A stretch of DNA of 7,069 nt from JBASRP01 sp044866075 (lineage in GTDB: Bacteria; Actinomycetota; AC-67): positions 1 to 7,069 of the forward strand of contig JBIOTQ010000056.1 in NCBI GenBank assembly GCA_044866075.1, in the 5' to 3' direction. A program made the position numbers and the translations under genes. Below the pieces are notes generated by a model. That model saw only the letters and a list, made by a program, of their open reading frames with translations. It was not told where the DNA came from and did no database searches. Shown piece by piece: positions 1-5,998 of this stretch (positions are counted from its first letter, which is position 1; each line of letters opens with the position of its first letter).

Positions 1-229
1 TGCGGTCCCGCCCGGCGCAAGGCGCGCCGAGCGCCGGCCTTGCGGTGGACATCTCGCCGCCGCGTGGCGGCACGCAGGGGCCACCCTGCCCCGCGTCACG
101 CGCGGGGCACACGGGCGCACTCGTGGCCCGCGGGGTGCGCACACGTCGCATAGGGGGCCACGCGACACCCCGGCCTCTCCTTGGGCACCTATTGCAGTGG
201 GGCCGAGGGCTGCCACGTCCGGGGTCGAG
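1..229. other. Non-coding GC-rich leader region with three hairpins
   Basis: I see no credible gene here; the long plus-strand open frame that crosses it continues antisense through the next gene and has arginine- and proline-rich low-complexity content. What is visible are perfect inverted repeats. CGCAAGGC at 16-23 pairs with GCCTTGCG at 37-44. TGCCCCGCG at 87-95 pairs with CGCGGGGCA at 101-109 across a 5-base loop. CGTGGCCC at 122-129 pairs with GGGCCACG at 155-162, with a further TGCG/CGCA pair inside. The first could be the terminator of a gene lying left of the window. The others could belong to a structured transcript or simply reflect base composition. Confidence 0.4.
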
Positions 230-258
230 CGGGTGGGGGGAGGGTCTCCCCCCACCCG
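230..258 (-). terminator. GC-rich stem-loop terminator of the two-helix membrane protein gene
   Basis: A perfect 13-bp stem (arm 230-242, arm 246-258) with a 3-base loop lies about 23 bases beyond the stop codon of the minus-strand gene ending at 282. No T-run follows on either strand, so this is the stem-only type that is common in high-GC actinobacteria rather than a classical intrinsic terminator. Its position right behind the stop is the main argument for the call. Confidence 0.6.
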
Positions 259-281
259 ACGATTCGCGCGTTCGCCGACGC

Positions 282-881
282 CTATCCCGTGGCCGGAACC
301 GGCGTCGGCGCGGCGGCGGGCTGCGCGACCGGCCTCCACCGTCCGAACACGGCGAGCGCAAGGATGACGAGGCCGATCCCCGTCAGCAGCAAGGCGATCC
401 CGACGATGATGCTGAAGATCGAGAGCATCTCGGACATGAAGCCCATGTCGAGCGAGGTCGCGAGAGCCGTCTCCGTGACCCAGATGTTGCGCGCACCGTT
501 CGAGACCGGCTGGCCGCTCTCGTCCTTCGCGGCCTGGGCCTCGTCGTTCGTCCCCTTCGGGTCGTCGGGGTTCGCGGCGGACTGATAGCGGCCCATCTCG
601 GCGTAGGTCAGCCCACCGGTGCCTGCGAGGGTGTGCTCGCGCATGATCTCGGCCATCGCGAGCGCCTTCCTGCCCGTGTCGACCGGCTCTCCGGCCCATT
701 GCTCGGCGTGCTTTTGAACAGCAGGGTCGGTCGCGGGGCCAAAGGTGATGCCCTCACGCTCGATGTGATCGCGCGTGAAGCTGAACCCCCACGCTCCGAG
801 GATGATCACCACGATCCCGAGGGCGATCAGGACTCCCCCGGAGATGTAGCCGCCGATGCGGAGAAACCGGCCTTCCTTCAT
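282..881 (-). CDS. Two-helix membrane protein of unknown function
   Basis: The 199-residue protein has a short basic N-terminus (MKEGRFLR), a first hydrophobic helix at about residues 9-33, a polar segment of about 115 residues that is probably outside the cell, a second helix at about 150-180, and a proline/alanine-rich tail. The polar part contains the string AGTGGLTYAEM, and just before helix 2 is a WVTETALATS segment. I recall similar actinobacterial proteins with TGG-TYAE and WVTETAL segments, some of them labelled 'LigA aromatic ring-opening dioxygenase'; no dioxygenase feature is visible here, so that name should not be transferred. The ATG at 879-881 is supported by a GGGAGG ribosome binding site at 888-893, six bases upstream. 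It stands alone, with its own terminator behind it and an 11-bp palindrome about 55 bases upstream. Real gene: confident. Function: unknown. Confidence 0.85.
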   Translation of the reverse strand: MKEGRFLRIGGYISGGVLIALGIVVIILGAWGFSFTRDHIEREGITFGPATDPAVQKHAEQWAGEPVDTGRKALAMAEIMREHTLAGTGGLTYAEMGRYQSAANPDDPKGTNDEAQAAKDESGQPVSNGARNIWVTETALATSLDMGFMSEMLSIFSIIVGIALLLTGIGLVILALAVFGRWRPVAQPAAAPTPVPATG

Positions 882-936
882 CGTTCGCCTCCCTTGTCTG
901 ATGTGACGCGGTGAGCGCGCGTCGGTTCACGCGACA

Positions 937-962
937 TCATGCGACGTTTTGACGTCGCATGA
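937..962. repeat. 11-bp perfect inverted repeat, candidate operator
   Basis: TCATGCGACGT at 937-947 is the exact reverse complement of ACGTCGCATGA at 952-962, separated by TTTG. It lies about 55 bases upstream of the minus-strand membrane protein start (881) and about 165 bases upstream of the plus-strand DUF378 start (1126). No T-run follows on either strand and no gene ends beside it, so a terminator is unlikely. A binding site for a dimeric regulator or a hairpin in the 5' leader of the minus-strand gene are both possible. Confidence 0.5.
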
Positions 963-1067
963 CGCGGAGTGCTCCCGATCAGCGCCGATTGGCGAGCAGG
1001 TCGGCCAGCGCAACCTCGCCGTGACCGCGATCACGCACTCGTCCCGGCTGTCGGTGGTCGCGTATAG

Positions 1068-1096
1068 GTTTTAGATAATATCTGTATAGATATAGT
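1068..1096 (+). promoter_or_regulatory. AT-rich promoter with palindrome ahead of the DUF378 gene
   Basis: A markedly AT-rich block (about 1063-1100) stands out in this GC-rich window. TATAGT at 1091-1096 is a good -10 hexamer, with GTTTTA at 1068-1073 as a poor -35 seventeen bases upstream; TATAGA at 1085-1090 is an alternative -10. Across the -10 lies a perfect inverted repeat, ATATCT at 1078-1083 and AGATAT at 1088-1093 around a 4-base centre. A regulator binding there would block the polymerase, so this is a candidate operator. The start codon follows about 30 bases downstream of the -10, leaving room for a short leader with a ribosome binding site. Confidence 0.5.
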
Positions 1097-1125
1097 ACAG
1101 AGACACCTACGACCGGGAGGCACAT

Positions 1126-1386
1126 ATGAAGGCAGTGAACGCCCTTGCGCTGATCCTTGTGATCGTCGGCGCCTTGAACTGGGGACTGGTAGCAATCGCG
1201 AAGTTCGACCTCGTTGCGGAGATCTTTGGCGAGGAGTTCGGGACGACCAACCCGGTGACGCGCATCGTCTACGGCCTCGTCGGACTGGCCGGGATCTATC
1301 TCGCCGCCACGCTCCTGCCAGCCGTGCTTACGGGGAACGAACGCCGCGCTCTTGGGGAGCGGGGCCACGCACCTGCCACGCGCTAG
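1126..1386 (+). CDS. DUF378 family small membrane protein
   Basis: The 86-residue protein has two predicted membrane helices at about residues 4-26 and 45-68. The signature of the DUF378 family (YuzA-like proteins) is clear: hydrophobic ALILVIVGALNWGLV, then FDLVAEIFG, then TRIVYGLVGLAGIYL. The family is widespread in bacteria and its molecular role is unknown. The tail after helix 2 (residues 69-86) is arginine-rich and probably cytoplasmic. The ATG is preceded by GGGAGG at 1115-1120 with a 5-base spacer, which fixes the start. The gene has its own AT-rich promoter upstream and a strong terminator directly behind it, so it is monocistronic. It converges with the hydrolase operon. Confidence 0.9.
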   Translation: MKAVNALALILVIVGALNWGLVAIAKFDLVAEIFGEEFGTTNPVTRIVYGLVGLAGIYLAATLLPAVLTGNERRALGERGHAPATR

Positions 1387-1389
1387 ACC

Positions 1390-1417
1390 GACGGCCCGGG
1401 CTCGAGCCTGGGCCGTC
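1390..1417 (+). terminator. Terminator between DUF378 gene and convergent hydrolase operon
   Basis: The arms 1390-1403 and 1404-1417 are complementary over 14 positions with a single G-T wobble (1398/1409), the centre folding as a TCGA loop. The stem begins 3 bases after the DUF378 stop and is followed by TTCATTT on the plus strand, so it fits an intrinsic terminator for that gene. The hydrolase operon ends at 1467 on the other strand and would run into the same stem about 50 bases after its stop, though without a T-run. A smaller hairpin (CTCGAT/ATCGAG, 1445-1459) sits immediately behind the hydrolase stop and may contribute. Confidence 0.75.
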
Positions 1418-1466
1418 TTCATTTCCTCGGGCGGCAGCCTCGTCCTCGATTCCATCGAGCTGCCGA

Positions 1467-2315
1467 TCAACTCGGGTTGGCCGGGACGAACCGCTCGACG
1501 AAGTCGAGCGCAGTCTGCGCGACCTCCTCCCAGCCATGATCGATGGTCAGTGAGTGGCCGCGGTCGGGCATCTTCTTGATCTCGGTGACGCCGGGGTTGC
1601 GTTTCTGCCGCTTGTAGGAAGCGTTGGCGATCGCCCAGGGAACGGTGTGATCCTTCTCCCCGTCGAGGATCAGCAGCGGGCCCCGATCGGGGTTCTTCGT
1701 GTCGACCTTCGCCTCCGTCCACGGGTTGAGGTTCGCGTTGGCCATCTGTACGAGAGCGATCCCGGAGCCGGCGACGTGGAACGTCTCGTAGAGCTCCTTC
1801 GCCTCCGTCTCGTCCAGCGCGTTCGCCCAGCCGTAGACGAACTGGTCGAAGGTGAGCGTGAGCGCGCGGCGGCGCGTGCGTGGATCGAGCAGGAACGGGC
1901 CGACGCCCTTGAGCACCGAGGCGGGCAGCGGCAGGACGCCGCGAAAGACACCCGGGTCGATGGCAACCGTGGCCGCCGAGAGGCCGCGGCCCGCGAGCAT
2001 CTGCGCCAGCAGACCCCCGGTCGAGTGCCCGATCACGACCGGCTTTCTGTCCAGGGCGCGGATGACCTCGGTCGTGTGGTCGGCGACCTGCTTCAGGGTC
2101 TTTCTGGCGAGGACATCAGGTTTCGCCCGTGCCTCCTCCACCGTCTCGGGATCGCCCGGCCAGTCGGGCGTGAGCGGCGCGTAGCCGGCCCGCTCGAAGA
2201 AGTCCGCCCAGGTGGCCCAGCTGCCCGGCAGCAGCCAGAGCCCGTGGACGAAGACGACCGGAGTCGTACCGGAGGCATTTGCTGCCTCGATCTGCCTGCT
2301 CTCGCGTTCCGAAAT
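1467..2315 (-). CDS. Alpha/beta hydrolase (serine hydrolase fold), non-standard start
   Basis: This encodes a full-length alpha/beta hydrolase of about 282 residues, counted from an ATT codon at 2313-2315. The oxyanion segment VVFVHGLWLLPGSW is at residues 20-33 and the nucleophile elbow GHSTGG places Ser98. Asp222 lies in GEKDHTVP and His254 in DRGHSLT, completing the triad. The proline-rich stretch around 63-76 of the C-terminal 224 residues and the NLNPWTEAKVDTKNPDRGPLL segment resemble a common actinobacterial/proteobacterial hydrolase family that I recognise; its substrate is unknown, and esterase, lipase or haloalkane-dehalogenase-like activity cannot be separated here. The first ordinary start in frame, GTG at 2139-2141, would delete the oxyanion HG motif and strand 1, so it is not credible. 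Upstream of it the frame is open with no ATG, GTG or TTG. ATT at 2313-2315 gives a natural N-terminus, with AGAGGAG about 14 bases upstream; ACG at 2322-2324 is closer to that site. It is the last gene of the operon, 55 bases after the second cupin. Confidence 0.82.
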   Translation of the reverse strand: MSERESRQIEAANASGTTPVVFVHGLWLLPGSWATWADFFERAGYAPLTPDWPGDPETVEEARAKPDVLARKTLKQVADHTTEVIRALDRKPVVIGHSTGGLLAQMLAGRGLSAATVAIDPGVFRGVLPLPASVLKGVGPFLLDPRTRRRALTLTFDQFVYGWANALDETEAKELYETFHVAGSGIALVQMANANLNPWTEAKVDTKNPDRGPLLILDGEKDHTVPWAIANASYKRQKRNPGVTEIKKMPDRGHSLTIDHGWEEVAQTALDFVERFVPANPS

Positions 2316-2370
2316 GGAGGCCGTGCCAGCTCCTCTCGATGAGGCCGATGGCGGTTCTGGGCTGTGCTCC

Positions 2371-2739
2371 CTACCGCAGGTACGCGTCCGTCCCGTCGAG
2401 CCAGTCCTGCCGCGGCGGGCAGAAGATGTCCATGTCGACCGTCTGCTCGAGCGCCTCGGCCTTGTGCGGCACGCCGGAGGGAATGTGGAGCACCTCGCCG
2501 GCGTGGACGTCGATCACCTCGGACTGCTCCTCACCGAGCCAGAAGCGCAACGTCCCCTCGAGGATGCACGTGAGCTGCTCGTTCTCGTGGTCGTGCAGCG
2601 GCACGATGGTCCCCGTTTCGAGGTAGAGGTGCGTCACCATCATCCGCTGGGTGCTGATGAAGCGTCGGTGCAGGCCCGGCTTCATCTCCGTCTTCGGGAT
2701 GTCCTCCCAACGGTGCAGCGTCGCGCCGAGTTCGTTCAC
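2371..2739 (-). CDS. Single-domain cupin with intact metal site
   Basis: The 122-residue protein is a small beta-barrel cupin. Motif 1 reads G43-x5-H49-x-H51-x3-Q55-x6-G62, with Gln in place of the usual Glu ligand. Motif 2 is G81-x5-P87-x-G89-x2-H92. The expected metal ligands are therefore His49, His51, Gln55 and His92. The Gln ligand and the C-terminal DIFCPPRQDWL segment recall KdgF-type cupins, which act on unsaturated uronates, but this is resemblance only and the substrate is not established. The GTG at 2737-2739 is chosen because AGGAG (2747-2751) lies 7 bases upstream; the frame stays open further upstream, but that part is the out-of-frame shadow of the preceding cupin. The start codon overlaps the stop of that cupin as GTGA, implying translational coupling. 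The hydrolase follows in the same operon. Confidence 0.88.
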   Translation of the reverse strand: MNELGATLHRWEDIPKTEMKPGLHRRFISTQRMMVTHLYLETGTIVPLHDHENEQLTCILEGTLRFWLGEEQSEVIDVHAGEVLHIPSGVPHKAEALEQTVDMDIFCPPRQDWLDGTDAYLR

Positions 2740-3224
2740 GTACTGTCTCCTCTCGACCCGCTCGGGCGAGCGCCCGTGGCGGCGTCCGTCGAACCGATCG
2801 GATCGACCATCGCGTTGTCGGGGATGTCGTCGTGCGCCCGCTCCCCGTCCGTGTAGTGCTTGGGCGCCGGCCAGGGCGCCAGGATCAGCAAGAGCCGCGT
2901 GCTCTCGTGCGCATGCAGCGAATGGCCCTCGTTCGGCTCGAACGTGATCAGCGTGCCGGCGTCGCACTCCGCTTTCTCCCCCGAGGCTTCGACCGTCACG
3001 CGGCCCGTCACGACCTGCACGACCGCGCGCTCGCGAACCTGGTGGTCGCCCATCGTCTCACCGGCCTGGAGATCCACGGCGATCGCGCGACATTCGGGAG
3101 AGCTGAACAGGACGAGCGGCATCTGTGTGTCCTTCCTCGACACACGGGGAGCATCCGCTCCCGGCTCCCGCGGCCGTTGCTTCTCGGACGAGGACGGGAG
3201 CGACATCAGATCCCAGCGCTTCAT
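2736..3224 (-). CDS. Cupin-domain protein with degraded metal site
   Basis: The 162-residue protein begins MKRWDLMSL, has a polar, poorly structured linker at about residues 10-35, and then one cupin barrel at about 36-117. Motif 1 is reduced: G55-x5-H61-x-V63, so the second His of HxH is Val. Motif 2 retains EPNEGH, with His101. At most two of the usual metal ligands remain, so it may bind metal weakly or act as a sensor or binding protein rather than an enzyme. Actinobacterial cupins with an LFSSPECRA segment and an RAVVQVV strand look similar to me and are unassigned. A tail from residue 118 on is hydrophilic and variable. The start at 3222-3224 has no ribosome binding site; a TAGCCT hexamer 6 bases upstream suggests a leaderless transcript. 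This is the first gene of the operon and overlaps the next cupin by four bases. Met35 is a less likely alternative start. Confidence 0.82.
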   Translation of the reverse strand: MKRWDLMSLPSSSEKQRPREPGADAPRVSRKDTQMPLVLFSSPECRAIAVDLQAGETMGDHQVRERAVVQVVTGRVTVEASGEKAECDAGTLITFEPNEGHSLHAHESTRLLLILAPWPAPKHYTDGERAHDDIPDNAMVDPIGSTDAATGARPSGSRGDST

Positions 3225-3276
3225 CGTCGTAGGCTAGGCGATCACGAACGTCCGACGCGGCGTACGATTCGCCGCC
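3225..3276. promoter_or_regulatory. Compact divergent promoter region, both sides likely leaderless
   Basis: Only 52 bp separate the start codons of the cupin operon (minus) and tdh (plus). For the cupin side, TAGCCT (minus strand, 3231-3236) lies 6 bases from the ATG. For tdh, TACGAT at 3263-3268 lies 8 bases from the GTG. A -10 element at this distance puts the transcription start at or next to the start codon, and neither gene has a Shine-Dalgarno sequence, so both fit leaderless transcription, which is common in actinobacteria. No convincing -35 is visible on either side, so an activator or alternative sigma factor may be needed. The two promoters overlap enough that one bound regulator could affect both operons. 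Confidence 0.5.
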
Positions 3277-4311
3277 GTGAAGGCGCTCGTCAAGAGCCGC
3301 GCCGAGCCGGGGGTCTGGCTCGAGGACGTTCCCGAGCCCGAGATCGGGATCAACGACGTGCTGATCAGAGTCGGCACGACCGGAATCTGCGGCACCGACG
3401 TCCACATCCACCGCTGGGATGCTTGGGCGCAGCGGACGATCCCGGTCCCGCTCGTGATCGGCCACGAGTTCGTGGGCGAGGTGGTCGAGGTGGGCGCGAA
3501 CGTCACCGGCTTCGCGCCGGGCGAGCGTGTGAGCGGCGAGGGGCACGTCGTCTGCGGGCGCTGCCGCAACTGCATGGCGGGCCGCCGCCACCTGTGCGCC
3601 CACTCGATCGGCCTCGGCGTCCAGCGGCCCGGCGCATTCGCCGAGTACGTCGCCCTGCCCATGACGAACGTCTGGCACCACTGGCCGCGCGTCCCCGACG
3701 AGGTGGCGGCGATCTTCGACCCGCTCGGAAACGCCGTGCACACCGCGCTGACGTTCCCAGTCCTCGGCGAGGACGTGCTCGTGACGGGTGCCGGCCCGAT
3801 CGGCTGCATGTCGGTCGCGGTCGCGCGCCACGCCGGGGCGCGTCACATCGTGGTCACGGACCTCGAGCCGAACCGACTGGAGCTCGCGCGGCGGATGGGC
3901 GCGACGCTCGCGGTCGACCCGCGCGAGCGCGACCTCGCCGACGTGCAGCGAGAGCTCGGGATGACCGAGGGATTCGACGTCATGTTCGAGATGTCGGGCA
4001 ACGCGGACGCGCTCCGGACCGGGATCGGGCAGATGGCCCACGGCGGTCGCATCGCGATCCTCGGGATCCCCACCGCCGCGGTGGAGCTCGACCTCGATCC
4101 GGTGATCTTCAACATGCTCACGCTGAAGGGGATCTACGGTCGCGAGATGTACGAGACCTGGTACCAGATGAGCGTGATGATCGACTCGGGCCTCGACGTC
4201 TCGCCGGTGATCACCGACCGCTTCGCGTACACGGACTACGACGAGGCGTTTGCGATCGCGGGCTCCGGCGGCTCGGGCAAGGTGCTTCTCGACTGGAGGG
4301 AGGCCGGGTAG
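3277..4311 (+). CDS. tdh: L-threonine 3-dehydrogenase
   Basis: The cytosolic zinc- and NAD-dependent enzyme oxidises L-threonine to L-2-amino-3-ketobutyrate. The 344 residues match the usual length (E. coli Tdh has 341). The GroES-like catalytic domain has Cys38 in GICGTDVHIH, followed by His63-Glu64 in GHEFVGEV for the catalytic zinc. Cys93, Cys96, Cys99 and Cys107 form the structural zinc lobe. The Tdh-typical FDPLGNAVHTAL is at about 147-158. The Rossmann fold begins with GAGPIG (171-176), and Asp195 after strand 2 fits NAD rather than NADP. MYETWYQM near residue 285 is also characteristic of Tdh, which separates it from general alcohol and sorbitol dehydrogenases. The GTG start aligns with family N-termini and lacks a ribosome binding site, consistent with a leaderless message. 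The next gene encodes the enzyme that consumes its product and begins directly after the stop, so assignment is strong. Confidence 0.95.
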   Translation: MKALVKSRAEPGVWLEDVPEPEIGINDVLIRVGTTGICGTDVHIHRWDAWAQRTIPVPLVIGHEFVGEVVEVGANVTGFAPGERVSGEGHVVCGRCRNCMAGRRHLCAHSIGLGVQRPGAFAEYVALPMTNVWHHWPRVPDEVAAIFDPLGNAVHTALTFPVLGEDVLVTGAGPIGCMSVAVARHAGARHIVVTDLEPNRLELARRMGATLAVDPRERDLADVQRELGMTEGFDVMFEMSGNADALRTGIGQMAHGGRIAILGIPTAAVELDLDPVIFNMLTLKGIYGREMYETWYQMSVMIDSGLDVSPVITDRFAYTDYDEAFAIAGSGGSGKVLLDWREAG

Positions 4312-5496
4312 ATGTACGGCGCAGTGCGTGACGACCTGCGGGCAAGGCTCGCCGGGCTCGAGGCCGACGGGCTGCTCAAGCGCGAGCTCGTGATGACGAC
4401 GCCGCAGGGCGCGCACGTCGGCGTCGCCGAGCGCGGGGAGCTCCTCAACCTCTGCGCCAACAACTACCTCGGTCTCGCAAACCACCCCGAGATGGTCGCG
4501 GCCGCACACGAGGCCCTCGACCGGTGGGGCTACGGCATGGCGTCCGTCCGCTTCATCTGCGGCACCCAGGCGCTGCACCGCGGGCTCGAGGAGCGCCTGT
4601 CGGAGTTCCTCGGCACCGAGGACACGATTCTCTTCGGCTCCTGCTTCGACGCGAACGGCGGCGTCTTCGAGGCGCTGCTCGACGAGACCGACGCGGTGAT
4701 CTCCGACCAGCTCAACCACGCGTCGATCATCGACGGGATCCGGCTCTGCAAGGCGCGACGGCTTCGTTACGCGAACGGCGACATGGACGAGCTCGAGGCG
4801 CGCCTGGTGGAAGCGTCCGACGCACGCTTCCGCCTGATCGCAACCGACGGCGTCTTCTCGATGGACGGTTACGCCGCCAAGCTCGACGAGATTTGCGACG
4901 CGGCCGAGCGGCACGACGCTCTCGTGCTCGTCGACGACTCGCACGCGGTTGGCTTCGTCGGGCCGCAGGGCCGGGGCACGCATGCGCAGTTCGACGTCGT
5001 GGAGCGCGTCGACATTCTCACGGGGACGCTCGGCAAGGCGGTCGGCGGCGCGAGCGGGGGGTACGTGTCCGGCCGGCAGGAGGTCGTGGACATCCTGCGC
5101 CAGCGCGCCCGGCCGTATCTCTTCTCCAACAGCGTCGCGCCGGTCGTCGTCGGCGCGAGCCTCCGCGCGCTCGAACTGATCGAGCGCTCCGACGACCTCC
5201 GCGACCGCCTGTGGGCCAACACGCGCTCGTTTCGCGCGCAGATGACCGAGCTCGGGTTCGACGTCTTGCCCGGCGACCACCCGATCGTCCCGGTGATGGT
5301 CGGGGATGCATCCGAGGCGGCGCGGTTCTCCCAGGCGCTCGTCGCGAACGGCGTCTTTGCCGTCGCGTTCTCGTATCCGGTCGTGCCGCTCGGCACGGCC
5401 CGCATCCGCACCCAGATGTCCGCTGCCCACACGCATGCCGACCTCGAGACCGCGGTGCAGGCTTTCGTCGCCGCCCGCGCCGAGACGTCCGCGTGA
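4312..5496 (+). CDS. kbl: 2-amino-3-ketobutyrate CoA ligase (glycine C-acetyltransferase)
   Basis: The PLP enzyme of the alpha-oxoamine synthase family (fold type I) cleaves 2-amino-3-ketobutyrate with CoA to glycine and acetyl-CoA. Its 394 residues match the family (about 397). Visible landmarks are NLCANNYLGLANHP near residues 46-59, then GMASVRFICGTQ, a site closely conserved in Kbl. DDSHAVGF follows, with Asp208 and His211 for PLP, and then GTLGKAVGG with Lys242 as the Schiff-base lysine (Lys244 in the E. coli enzyme, from memory). Related enzymes (BioF, ALAS, SPT) share the fold, but RFICGTQ and the tdh neighbour favour Kbl. The ATG follows the tdh stop with no intervening base. A GGAGGGAGG ribosome binding site at 4295-4303 lies inside tdh, 8 bases away, so translation is probably coupled to tdh. 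Only 9 bp separate its stop from the stop of the convergent membrane protein gene. Confidence 0.95.
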   Translation: MYGAVRDDLRARLAGLEADGLLKRELVMTTPQGAHVGVAERGELLNLCANNYLGLANHPEMVAAAHEALDRWGYGMASVRFICGTQALHRGLEERLSEFLGTEDTILFGSCFDANGGVFEALLDETDAVISDQLNHASIIDGIRLCKARRLRYANGDMDELEARLVEASDARFRLIATDGVFSMDGYAAKLDEICDAAERHDALVLVDDSHAVGFVGPQGRGTHAQFDVVERVDILTGTLGKAVGGASGGYVSGRQEVVDILRQRARPYLFSNSVAPVVVGASLRALELIERSDDLRDRLWANTRSFRAQMTELGFDVLPGDHPIVPVMVGDASEAARFSQALVANGVFAVAFSYPVVPLGTARIRTQMSAAHTHADLETAVQAFVAARAETSA

Positions 5497-5505
5497 CGAC
5501 GGGCT

Positions 5506-5991
5506 TTACGCGACACTCGGCGGGGTGACGTAACGGCGGGTGTGGACGTCGGCGTCGGCGAAGACCTGCGTGTCCGTCCGGCGCTCCCAGAGCGCGACCT
5601 CGACGCAGGAGACCAGACTCACGATCCCCATCCCGGCGAGGACCCCCGCAAGCACCGCGCTGAGGATCGGCTCGAAGACGAGCGAGGCGGCCGCGAGAAC
5701 CGCGACGCCGAAGGTGCTCGGCAGCATCCCTTCCGCGACCGCCCGCGCGAGCGACGCGCGGCGGACGTCCTGCGGCAGCGGCTCGGCCGTCGGCTTGCCG
5801 AGGAGCAGCCAGCGGCGGTCGGTGACGAGCGCGAGGGCGCATATCCCCGCTCCCAGCGCGAGGCCGACAGCGGCGGCACGGCCTTCGGCGCCTGCGACTA
5901 TCGATCCCGCGAACGCGACCCCGGCGAGCGCGAGACGAATGCCGGACAGCACGAGGCGCTGATGGACGACCCGGTAGACCGCGGGCGGCAC
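5506..5991 (-). CDS. Four-helix membrane protein of unknown function
   Basis: From the GTG at 5989-5991 the protein has 161 residues with four hydrophobic segments at about 15-35, 38-57, 92-106 and 108-130. The polar stretch between helices 2 and 3 is about 30 residues (KPTAEPLPQDVRRAS), and the C-terminal tail is hydrophilic (ERRTDTQVFADADVHTRR). I do not recognise a family; no transport or enzymatic motif is visible. The frame remains open upstream to about 6360, but that extension is cysteine- and arginine-rich, lacks hydrophobic pattern, crosses a plus-strand promoter and lies antisense to the binding protein, so I exclude it. The chosen GTG has no ribosome binding site but is preceded by TAGACC 7 bases upstream, as for a leaderless message. 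GTG at 5950-5952, just before helix 1, is an alternative. It converges with kbl at very short distance. Confidence 0.68.
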   Translation of the reverse strand: MPPAVYRVVHQRLVLSGIRLALAGVAFAGSIVAGAEGRAAAVGLALGAGICALALVTDRRWLLLGKPTAEPLPQDVRRASLARAVAEGMLPSTFGVAVLAAASLVFEPILSAVLAGVLAGMGIVSLVSCVEVALWERRTDTQVFADADVHTRRYVTPPSVA

Positions 5992-5998
5992 GCCTGGA

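Noticed and set aside
45..914. 289-codon plus-strand open frame over the hairpin region and the two-helix protein gene
   Set aside because: It is antisense to a gene with a good ribosome binding site and clear membrane helices; its own product is charged and repetitive.
979..1722. 247-codon minus-strand frame over the DUF378 gene, terminator and hydrolase end
   Set aside because: It crosses the terminator stem and is antisense to DUF378; no recognisable domain.
1467..2141. Hydrolase annotated from the GTG at 2141 (224 residues)
   Set aside because: This would remove the HG oxyanion motif and the first core strand, both encoded in frame just upstream.
1554..2342. 262-codon plus-strand frame opposite the hydrolase
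   Set aside because: It mirrors the hydrolase, which has all catalytic motifs; the antisense product has none.
2740..2967. N-terminal extension of the second cupin to 198 residues
   Set aside because: That part is an out-of-frame reading of the preceding cupin; the GTG at 2739 has an ideal ribosome binding site.
2832..4331. 499-codon plus-strand open frame covering part of the cupins and tdh
   Set aside because: It is out of frame with tdh and antisense to the cupin; the product is arginine-rich low-complexity sequence.
3058..5436. 792-codon open frame on the minus strand across tdh and kbl
   Set aside because: It is antisense to two unmistakable enzymes. Its protein is rich in Arg, Asp, Val and His with no domain or hydrophobic pattern, the usual mirror of GC-biased codons.
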